Assembly: GCA_015067715.1 (NCBI GenBank)
Contig: SVLY01000022.1
Span: 1 to 36,999, forward strand
DNA length: 36,999 nucleotides
From: Oscillospiraceae bacterium
Lineage (GTDB): Bacteria > Bacillota > Clostridia > Oscillospirales > QAMX01
Direction of reading: 5' to 3'
Below the pieces are notes generated by a model. The model had not been told where the DNA came from. It searched no databases and saw only the letters and a list, made by a program, of their open reading frames with translations. The position numbers and the translations under genes were made by a program. The stretch's first letter is position 1. Each line of letters starts with the position of its first letter. Below, in pieces: positions 31,244 to 36,999 of this stretch.

Positions 31244-31972
31244 TTATTCCTCTTCGTCCCAGGAGTGCCAGACGTTTTGAACGTCGTCGTTGTCATCCAG
31301 CATATCCAGCAGGCGGTTCATATTTTTGATCTGATCCTCGTTGGTAAGGGGGGTGAGGTTCTGGGGGATCATTTTTACTTCGGCTTCAACAAATTCGTAG
31401 CCCTGGCCTTCGAGAGCTTCACGGACAGAGCCGAGGTCGTCGGGAGCGGTGAGGATCTCAAAGATCTCGTCGTCGGCGGTGATATCCTCGGCGCCGGCGT
31501 CGAGGGCGGCCATGGTGATCTCGTCCTCGTCCTGACCGGCGTTTTCGATAAGCAGAACGCCCTTGCGGTCAAACTGCCAGGAAACGCTGTTGGACTGGCC
31601 CAGGTTGCCGCCGTTCTTGTCGAAATAGTGGCGCATATCGCCCGCGGTGCGGTTGCGGTTGTCGGTCAGGGTCTCAACGATAACGGCAACACCGCCGGGG
31701 CCGTAGCCTTCGTAGGTGATGTTTTCAAAGTTTGCGCTGTCGCCCTGGCCGGCGTACTTGGTGATCATGCGGTTGATGTTGTCGTTGGGAACGTTAAGGG
31801 TCTTGGCCTTGGCGATGATGTCGCGAAGGCGGGAGTTGGACACGGGATCCGGACCTCCGTCCTTAACGGCGATGGCGATCTCACGGCCGATCTTGGTAAA
31901 GATCTGGGCGCGCTTGGCGTCGCCGGCTTCTTTCTTGTGCTTTATGTTGTTCCATTTGGAGTGACCGGACAT
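31244..31972 (-). CDS. yebC: YebC/PmpR-family DNA-binding regulator
   Basis: The 242-residue protein matches the family over its full length. It opens MSGHSKWNNIKHKKEAGDAK and continues AQIFTKIGREIAIAVKDGGP, NVPNDNINRMITKYAG, ITYEGYGPGGVAVIVETLTD, NRNRTAGDMRHYFDKNGGNL and WQFDRKGVL. Members bind DNA weakly as transcription regulators, and some act on ribosomes translating proline stretches. It lies alone in a promoter-terminator unit, with AAGGGG before the ATG. In many genomes it is next to ruvC; here it is not. Confidence 0.96.
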   Translation of the reverse strand: MSGHSKWNNIKHKKEAGDAKRAQIFTKIGREIAIAVKDGGPDPVSNSRLRDIIAKAKTLNVPNDNINRMITKYAGQGDSANFENITYEGYGPGGVAVIVETLTDNRNRTAGDMRHYFDKNGGNLGQSNSVSWQFDRKGVLLIENAGQDEDEITMAALDAGAEDITADDEIFEILTAPDDLGSVREALEGQGYEFVEAEVKMIPQNLTPLTNEDQIKNMNRLLDMLDDNDDVQNVWHSWDEEE

Positions 31973-32034
31973 TTATATTACCCCTTTTGAAAAATAAGTA
32001 TCGTTTTTGCGGCAGCTTTTCCGCATTCCGATGT

Positions 32035-32063
32035 ATTATATCACAGATTGCGCCCTTTTACAA
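32035..32063 (-). promoter_or_regulatory. Promoter of yebC
   Basis: Minus-strand TTGTAA (32058-32063), 17 bases, TATAAT (32035-32040), with TGTGA before the -10. Confidence 0.85.
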
Positions 32064-32121
32064 GTACCAATCGGGGGTAAAAGGGGGATTTGAGCCGATT
32101 TTTTAGCCGGGATGGGCAAAT

Positions 32122-33453
32122 TTATTTGACAGCCAGCGCTCTTGCCCGCTCAAGCAGAGCCTCGCTCCGGTTTTCAAGCCGTTCTTCAATGACCTCGGCA
32201 AGCAGGGTGTTCAGAATATTTCCAAGCTCCCGCCCCCGGGGAATTCCGGCAGCGATAAGCGCCCTTCCGTCCACGGCCAGCCCCGCCAGAGAACAGCACT
32301 CGCCCCGGGCGATAACCTGCTCTGCCAGAGCTTCAACAGCGTCAATCTTTTCGGTCTGCCCGGGGAGCTTCGGCTTTGCGGCCAGATCCGCCCTGGCAGA
32401 GGCCACGAGTCTGCGGAAGTTCTCCTCGCCGTAAAGATTAAGCGCCTTTTTAACGGAGATTTTGTCCGGAGGCATTTTGACCACGGTCTCGTGGGCGGCA
32501 ACGACGGTCTTAACGGTCTTTCTGGTGGCATTGTCCGACCTGAGCCTGTCCAGGGCATCCGCGGCGATCTTCGCGCTGGCCTCGGGATGTCCCCGGTAGT
32601 GACCGACACCGTTTTCTATCACCTGACAGGAGGGCTTTCCAAGGTCGTGGAAGAACATGGAAAGCCGCATCACCGGTTCCCGCTCCACGGCCTCAAGGGC
32701 GGCGACGGTGTGCTCCCAAACGTCCCTGTCGTGCCAGGGGGTGAGCTGGTCAAAGCCCACGCAGGGCAGCACCTCCGGCACGAAAACGGCGATAACATCC
32801 GGATATTCCCGAAGTATTCTGCCTGCTCCCGCTCCGCAGAGAAGCTTTGTAAATTCCGAGAAGATACGCTCGGCGGAGATGTTTTTCAGAAGCTCACGGT
32901 TGCGGTGGACGCTTTCGGCGGTGTCCGGGTGGACGGTGAAATCCAGCACCGAGGCAAAGCGAAGCGCCCGGAGGATCCGCAGCCCGTCCTCACCAAACCG
33001 CCTGTCCGGGTCGCCGACACAGCGTATCACCCGGGCGGCAAGATCCTCTCTGCCGCCGAAAAGGTCGCAAAGTCCCCTTTCCGGGCTGTAGGCCATGGCG
33101 TTGACCGTGAAATCCCGTCGGGAGAGGTCAAGGGAGAGGTCGCTTGTAAACTCCACTGAGCTGGGACGGCGGTTGTCCCGGTATTCTCCGTCTATGCGGA
33201 AGGTGGTTATCTCGATCTGCTCCCCGTCGATGACCACGGTGACGGTGCCGTGCTTAAGACCCGTCTCGATAAGGCGGTAGTCCCTGAAAAGGGAGAGCAT
33301 TTCTCCCGGTGAGGCGGAGGTGGTAACGTCCCAGTCGTGGGGGATCTTGCCCATAAGACTGTCGCGCACACAGCCTCCCACCAGCCAGCCCTCGTAGCCG
33401 CCCTTTTCAAGCACGCCGATGGCCCGGGTAAGCGTGGCGGGAATGTGATCCAC
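32122..33453 (-). CDS. cca: CCA-adding enzyme (tRNA nucleotidyltransferase), class II
   Basis: The 443-residue protein adds CCA to tRNA 3' ends from CTP and ATP. The nucleotidyltransferase head shows LVGGCVRDSLMG and the metal pair D40/D42 in HDWDVTT. RRDFTVNAMAY and RRFGEDGLRILRALRFAS follow. A HD-like segment (MRLSMFFHDLGKPS) is embedded in the tail part, as in clostridial forms. The start is a GTG at 33453, preceded by AAAGGAGA at good spacing. The tRNA-fMet in the window lacks CCA, so the enzyme is needed for synthesis and not only repair. Confidence 0.96.
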   Translation of the reverse strand: MDHIPATLTRAIGVLEKGGYEGWLVGGCVRDSLMGKIPHDWDVTTSASPGEMLSLFRDYRLIETGLKHGTVTVVIDGEQIEITTFRIDGEYRDNRRPSSVEFTSDLSLDLSRRDFTVNAMAYSPERGLCDLFGGREDLAARVIRCVGDPDRRFGEDGLRILRALRFASVLDFTVHPDTAESVHRNRELLKNISAERIFSEFTKLLCGAGAGRILREYPDVIAVFVPEVLPCVGFDQLTPWHDRDVWEHTVAALEAVEREPVMRLSMFFHDLGKPSCQVIENGVGHYRGHPEASAKIAADALDRLRSDNATRKTVKTVVAAHETVVKMPPDKISVKKALNLYGEENFRRLVASARADLAAKPKLPGQTEKIDAVEALAEQVIARGECCSLAGLAVDGRALIAAGIPRGRELGNILNTLLAEVIEERLENRSEALLERARALAVK

Positions 33454-33491
33454 GGTATCTCTCTCCTTTCAGAAATATGTTTCAAAGTTCA

Positions 33492-33526
33492 GGTGGGCTG
33501 TCCCGGGATGAAGGGGACAGCCCACC
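33492..33526. other. Perfect 13-bp hairpin between the oxidoreductase and cca
   Basis: GGTGGGCTGTCCC (33492-33504) pairs with GGGACAGCCCACC (33514-33526). There is no T-run on either side, so it may pause or protect mRNA rather than terminate. Confidence 0.6.
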
Positions 33527-33548
33527 GTCCGTTCAGAAAAATTGCTGC

Positions 33549-34526
33549 TTAAAGCTCGATGACCTTGCCGGTGAACAGGGATTCGTTGCAGGCAAGGGTG
33601 AGTGCAAGGGACTTGCAGGCGTCGCGGTAGGGGGACTTGACCTTGCTCTGGTCGCCGGAAAGCAGAGCGTCGATATAGGCGCGGTTGATGGCGCCCTCGT
33701 GACTCTCGACGCGGAGGAAGTTCTTGGTATACTCCGCGGTCTTGAAGGTGACGTTGTTGCGAAGCTGGTAGTCAACCTCGGAATCGGTGCAGTGGATGCG
33801 GATGCCGTTCTTGTAGCCGGGGTGACCCTCGGTGTAGCAGCCGGTGAAGATATTTGCGATAACGCCGTTTTTGAAGGTGATAACGGCAGAGGAAGCGTCG
33901 TGGAGGTCGTAGCCCTCACGGGTGACAAGACCCCGTCTGGCGGCGCAGTAAACTCTTTCGGGCTCGCCGAAGAGGTAGCGGACCATGTCGAAATGGTGGA
34001 TGTTCTGCTCAACTATCTGACCGCCGGATGTGGCGTAGGTGGGCCACCAGTAAACACCGGGGATCCCGCCGATCCAGGCGCCGTCCACAAGGGCTACGGT
34101 GCGGGTGGCGATGAACTCACGGGTCATGCGGATAATGTCCAGATATCTGTCCTGGAAGCCGACACAGGTGATAAGACCCTTTGCCTCGGCGGCGTCGCGG
34201 ATCTTTTCGGCCATTTCCATGTCAAGAGCCAGGGGCTTTTCCACAAAAAAGTGGACTCCGCGCTCGATGGCGGCCATTTCGATCGCGCCGTGCTGATCCG
34301 GGGGAACGCAGATGTAAAGGGCGTCGGGCTTGCAATCGTCCAGCATTTCCTCTACGCCTCCGTAGTAGACCTTGCCGGTGCCCATAAAGGCCTGTTTTTC
34401 TTCTGCGCGCTCGGGACGGATATCGTAAAAGCCCACAAGCTCCGTCTCTTCAAACTCTTTAAGGTGGGGAAGGTGGGCCATGCATCTGCCGCCGCAACCA
34501 CAAAGTGCGATTTTAAGCTTTGACAT
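33549..34526 (-). CDS. Gfo/Idh/MocA-family NAD(P)-dependent oxidoreductase
   Basis: The 325-residue protein has the family's Rossmann start (KIALCGCGGRCMAHL), ALYICVPPDQHG, and the catalytic EKPLALDMEMA, whose Lys-Pro is present, unlike in the genes at 3815 and 34792. The substrate-binding half carries VGFQDRYLDIIRM and GGQIVEQNIHHFDMVRYLFG, with the dinucleotide-enzyme His/Asp pattern HHFD. It should oxidise or reduce a sugar or inositol-like substrate. No signal peptide. A modest GGCAGG ribosome site lies ahead of the ATG. Transcription is divergent from the GH109-like operon at 34792, with a 265-base gap. Confidence 0.93.
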   Translation of the reverse strand: MSKLKIALCGCGGRCMAHLPHLKEFEETELVGFYDIRPERAEEKQAFMGTGKVYYGGVEEMLDDCKPDALYICVPPDQHGAIEMAAIERGVHFFVEKPLALDMEMAEKIRDAAEAKGLITCVGFQDRYLDIIRMTREFIATRTVALVDGAWIGGIPGVYWWPTYATSGGQIVEQNIHHFDMVRYLFGEPERVYCAARRGLVTREGYDLHDASSAVITFKNGVIANIFTGCYTEGHPGYKNGIRIHCTDSEVDYQLRNNVTFKTAEYTKNFLRVESHEGAINRAYIDALLSGDQSKVKSPYRDACKSLALTLACNESLFTGKVIEL

Positions 34527-34651
34527 AGTTTTTTACCTGCCTCTCGCAAATATAAGTTTACAAAGTTTTTTATCCTCCGGAAAAGTCTGCCGATCGGCCG
34601 GGAGAAAACATTTCCCCCGGCCAAACCGCCCCTTCCGCCGGATGCAAGAAT

Positions 34652-34744
34652 ATAATAACACATTTTCCCTCCAAAGGGAAGCCCTATTTCAAGTTATTTT
34701 TTGCCCATTTGTTTATTGACAAACGGCGCAGATAATTGTATTAT
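34652..34744. promoter_or_regulatory. Divergent promoter region of the two oxidoreductase units
   Basis: Rightward: TTGACA (34716-34721), 17 bases, TATTAT (34739-34744), 48 bases before the ATG at 34792, which has TTGGAGG as ribosome site. Leftward: an extended -10 TGTTATTAT (core 34652-34657) with a poor -35, giving a leader of about 120 bases before the gene at 34526. Confidence 0.7.
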
Positions 34745-34791
34745 ATAGTAAGAATACATTAGATACTCATTTTTTGGAGGTTTGATTTACC

Positions 34792-36054
34792 ATGGCTGAA
34801 AAGACCGCCAACTTTGGCTTTATCGGCATCAGCGGACGCGGCTCCGGCATGCTGAGAGAATTTCTGAGCGCCCCCGGCGTTAAGGTTACCGCCGTATGCG
34901 ATAAATACGAGGACCGCGCCCGTCACGGCGCCGAGATCGTCAAGGAAGTCACCGGCGAAGACGTTCCCTGGTTCACCGACTATAAAGAGCTTCTTGCCAT
35001 AGAAGATATCAAGGGCGTTCTTATCTGCACCACCTGGATCACCCACGCCCGCATCGCCATCGACGCCATGCGCGCCGGAAAGCACGCCGCATTTGAAGTC
35101 GGCGGCGCCGCAAGCATTGAGGAGTGCTGGCAGATGGTCCGCACCTCCGAGGAAACCGGCAAGATCTGCATGATGATCGAAAACTGCTGCTATGACAGAA
35201 ACGAAATGGCCATCTTCAACATGATCAAGAAGGGCCTCTTCGGCGAGCTCGTCCACATGGAAGGCGGCTACCGTCACGACCTGAGAGACGAGATCAACCT
35301 GGGCAAAGAAAACCGCCACGGCCGTCTTGCCAACTTCACCTGCCGCAACGGTGAGCTCTACCCCACCCACCAGCTGGGTCCCATCGCAAAGGCTCTGTCC
35401 ATCAACCGCGGCAACCGCTTTATCAGCCTTACCTCCATGGCCTCCAAGAGCGTCGGCCTTCACGACTGGCTGGTCAAAAACCGCACCCCCGACTATTACA
35501 ACTACAACACCCGCTTTAACTGCGGCGACGTTGTCACCACCATGATCAAGTGCGCCAACGGCGAGACCGTCACCCTCACCCACGACTGTAGTCTCGTCCG
35601 CCCCTACAGCCGCAACTACGTTGTCCAGGGCACCAACGCCATCTACAACGAGGGTCACCACCCCCACCCCGACGTTATCGCCTTTGACGGCGGCGAGCAC
35701 GGCTGGAAGGATTTCGCCCCCGTCCGTGAGGAGCACGAGCATCCCCTCTGGAAGAAATACGTCACCGACGGCGTTCACGCCGGACACGGCGGCATGGACT
35801 TCCTCGTCCTCTGCGCCTACGCCGAGGCCGCTGTAAACGACCTGCCCGCCCCCATCGACGTTTACGACACCGCCACCTGGATGGCCGTCACCTGCCTCTC
35901 CGAGCAGTCCATCGCTCTGGGCAGTGCCGCCGTCGCCTTCCCCGACTTTACCAGCGGCGCATGGATCGACCGCGAGCCCTACCGCCGCGGAATGTACTGC
36001 CTTGAAGAGGTCTGCGAGGACTGCTTCCCCAAGGCCGAAGAAAAAGCCGAATAA
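34792..36054 (+). CDS. GH109-like Gfo/Idh/MocA-fold protein
   Basis: The 420-residue protein has a Rossmann start (FGFIGISGRGSGML) and, in place of EKP, the string HAAFEVGGAASIEE. It then carries the strings seen in NAD-dependent GH109 glycosidases: CMMIENCCYDRNEMAIFNMI, GLFGELVHMEGGYRHDL and GELYPTHQLGPIAKALSINR. GH109 was founded on alpha-N-acetylgalactosaminidases that oxidise C3 and eliminate the aglycone. The His of YPTHQ is the likely catalytic residue. It is cytoplasmic, since no signal is present, whereas some GH109 enzymes are exported. It is the first gene of a two-gene operon, 30 bases from the next. Confidence 0.88.
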   Translation: MAEKTANFGFIGISGRGSGMLREFLSAPGVKVTAVCDKYEDRARHGAEIVKEVTGEDVPWFTDYKELLAIEDIKGVLICTTWITHARIAIDAMRAGKHAAFEVGGAASIEECWQMVRTSEETGKICMMIENCCYDRNEMAIFNMIKKGLFGELVHMEGGYRHDLRDEINLGKENRHGRLANFTCRNGELYPTHQLGPIAKALSINRGNRFISLTSMASKSVGLHDWLVKNRTPDYYNYNTRFNCGDVVTTMIKCANGETVTLTHDCSLVRPYSRNYVVQGTNAIYNEGHHPHPDVIAFDGGEHGWKDFAPVREEHEHPLWKKYVTDGVHAGHGGMDFLVLCAYAEAAVNDLPAPIDVYDTATWMAVTCLSEQSIALGSAAVAFPDFTSGAWIDREPYRRGMYCLEEVCEDCFPKAEEKAE

Positions 36055-36084
36055 CAAAATCACCCCACCGGGAGGAAAAACAGA

Positions 36085-36840
36085 ATGAAACTGGGAGCAC
36101 AGCTTTACACCATCCGCGAAAAATGCAAGGATACCGAAAGCCTGAACGAGTCCCTTGGCAAGATAGCCGCCATCGGCTACAAATACATTCAGCTTTCCGG
36201 CTTTCCCTATGACCCCGCCGCCGTCCGCGCCAGAGCAGACGAGCTGGGTCTGTCCATAATCCTCACCCACAGCCCTGCAGACCGCATCGTCAACGACACG
36301 GACAAGCTCATTGAAGAGCATATTCTCATGGGCTGCCCCAATATCGGCATCGGCGGCTTCTGGGGAGACCATACCCCCGAGGGCGCAAGAAAGTTCCTTG
36401 CGGACTTCCGCCCCGCCATGGAAAAGATGGCCGCAAAGGGTCTTAAGTTCCAGTACCACAACCACGCCTTTGAGTTCGAGCGCTTCGACGGCGTCACCCT
36501 TTTCGACATTCTCAAAAACGAGAGCGATCCCGAGCTTATGGGCTTCACCCTTGACACCTACTGGGTGCAGTACGGCGGCGTTTGCGTAACCGAGCTCATC
36601 AAGAGCCTCAAGGGCCGCATTAACGTCTTCCACTTCAAGGACATGATCATGGTCCCCGAAGGCCAGCACTACGCCCCCGTTGGCGAGGGCAACCTCTCCT
36701 GGAACACCATCGTCCCCGCCTTTGAAGAGATCGGCGCAGAGTACGGCTTCGTCGAGCAGGACGATTCCTACGGCCGCGACGTTTTCGACTGCATGAAGTC
36801 AAGCCACGACTTCCTGAGATCCAACTTCAAGCTGGACTAA
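36085..36840 (+). CDS. Xylose isomerase-like TIM-barrel protein (sugar phosphate isomerase/epimerase family)
   Basis: The 251-residue protein starts KLGAQLYTIREKCKDTESLN, a common opening of AP-endonuclease-2/xylose-isomerase-like barrels, with GYKYIQLSGF, ILTHSPADRIV, KFQYHNHAFEFERF, LDTYWVQYGG, VFHFKDMIM and FVEQDD as barrel strands. Metal ligands probably come from the E/D/H at these strand ends. Family members isomerise or epimerise sugars and inosose-like compounds. It overlaps no neighbour but follows the GH109-like gene by 30 bases with GGGAGG ahead of its ATG, so it should act on the same pathway. The substrate is not readable. Confidence 0.92.
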   Translation: MKLGAQLYTIREKCKDTESLNESLGKIAAIGYKYIQLSGFPYDPAAVRARADELGLSIILTHSPADRIVNDTDKLIEEHILMGCPNIGIGGFWGDHTPEGARKFLADFRPAMEKMAAKGLKFQYHNHAFEFERFDGVTLFDILKNESDPELMGFTLDTYWVQYGGVCVTELIKSLKGRINVFHFKDMIMVPEGQHYAPVGEGNLSWNTIVPAFEEIGAEYGFVEQDDSYGRDVFDCMKSSHDFLRSNFKLD

Positions 36841-36901
36841 AAACGCTTCACACTCAAAAGTCTGCCCGTTTGATTGGCGGATGGTCGTAAAACAGTTAAT
36901 T

Positions 36902-36939
36902 ACGGCACTCGAAATAATGTCGAGTGCCGTTTAATTTTT
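36902..36939. terminator. Terminator after the isomerase-like gene
   Basis: ACGGCACTCGA (36902-36912) pairs with TCGAGTGCCGT (36920-36930), followed by TTAATTTTT. It lies between convergent genes and may serve both. Confidence 0.85.
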
Positions 36940-36999
36940 GAAAGCAAAATGAACCTTTCGATTCTGGCTCCCGTCTATATAAGTGAAACCGGTTTTAAT
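36931..36999 (-). CDS. C-terminal end of a minus-strand gene (truncated by window edge)
   Basis: The minus strand stays open from the window edge for 22 codons and ends in TAA at 36931-36933, directly next to the terminator stem. The peptide reads IKTGFTYIDGSQNRKVHFAF then KN. A beta-strand pair of this kind can end a serine recombinase, but 22 residues are too few to say. The AT-rich sequence suggests another change in DNA type at the right edge. Confidence 0.4.
   Translation of the reverse strand: MKTGFTYIDGSQNRKVHFAFKN

Noticed and set aside
31265-31990. Open frame of 241 codons on the plus strand over yebC
   Set aside because: yebC on the other strand matches its family over the whole length; this frame is its antisense shadow.
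33492-33526. Rho-independent terminator between the oxidoreductase and cca
   Set aside because: The stem is perfect but no T-run follows on either strand, so it is listed as a plain hairpin.
34759-36669. Open frame of 636 codons on the minus strand over the GH109-like and isomerase-like genes
   Set aside because: It mirrors the GC-rich third-codon positions of two well-recognised plus-strand genes and has a Gly/Val/Ala/Asp-rich composition without any domain.

Overview
The window looks like chromosomal DNA from an uncultured, fermentative, gut-type member of the Clostridia (Bacillota). The signs are sigma-A promoters of the TTGACA / TATAAT type, strong AGGAGG-like ribosome sites, UUG and GUG starts, tRNA genes without an encoded CCA, and many sugar-processing enzymes. 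Most of the window is GC-rich, with C-ending codons. Two stretches, about 1-680 and about 16870-22930, are clearly AT-richer. No species is claimed.

Layout. 1-1205: a truncated XRE-family membrane regulator, two tandem repeats built from tRNA-fMet pieces, and an intact initiator tRNA with promoter and terminator. 1300-3660: a membrane zinc-ribbon protein, a lipoprotein and a MazG-like pyrophosphohydrolase. 3700-11230: mostly single-gene units, each with its own promoter: a Gfo/Idh/MocA oxidoreductase, a GH30 glycosidase, an SPFH protein, a duplicated-domain lipoprotein, a GH43 glycosidase and a beta-propeller glycosidase-like protein. 11296-16868: a six-gene operon (NUDIX, NimA-like flavoprotein, URO-D-like protein, frameshifted metallo-beta-lactamase-fold hydrolase, alpha/beta-hydrolase, glycosidase-like protein). 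Its promoter shares its -35 hexamer with the divergent propeller gene.

16869-22930 is an AT-rich island bounded by strong terminators. It holds an Lrp/AsnC regulator, a stand-alone RNA polymerase alpha-CTD protein with its DNA-contact residues kept, a BspA-type leucine-rich-repeat protein with no signal peptide, a 58-residue protein, a protein made of five 21-residue repeats, and a 1042-residue UPF1-like SF1 helicase with a PLD-like region and zinc ribbons. It is the best candidate here for an undescribed multi-gene system.

22930-30540 is on the minus strand: a PHP phosphoesterase, then a response regulator / histidine kinase / ABC ATPase / FtsX permease locus with a palindrome just upstream of its promoter, then an MFS transporter. 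30540-31196 is non-coding and made of mosaic repeats. 31196-34530 carries yebC, the CCA-adding enzyme (needed because the tRNA lacks CCA) and a Gfo/Idh/MocA oxidoreductase. 34700-36930 is a two-gene operon: a GH109-like oxidoreductase-fold glycosidase and a sugar isomerase-like TIM barrel. The last 69 bases hold the end of a further minus-strand gene.

Taken together, the GC-rich genes suggest intracellular handling of glycosides and unusual sugars (GH30, GH43, Gfo/Idh/MocA, isomerase, esterase, MFS uptake).
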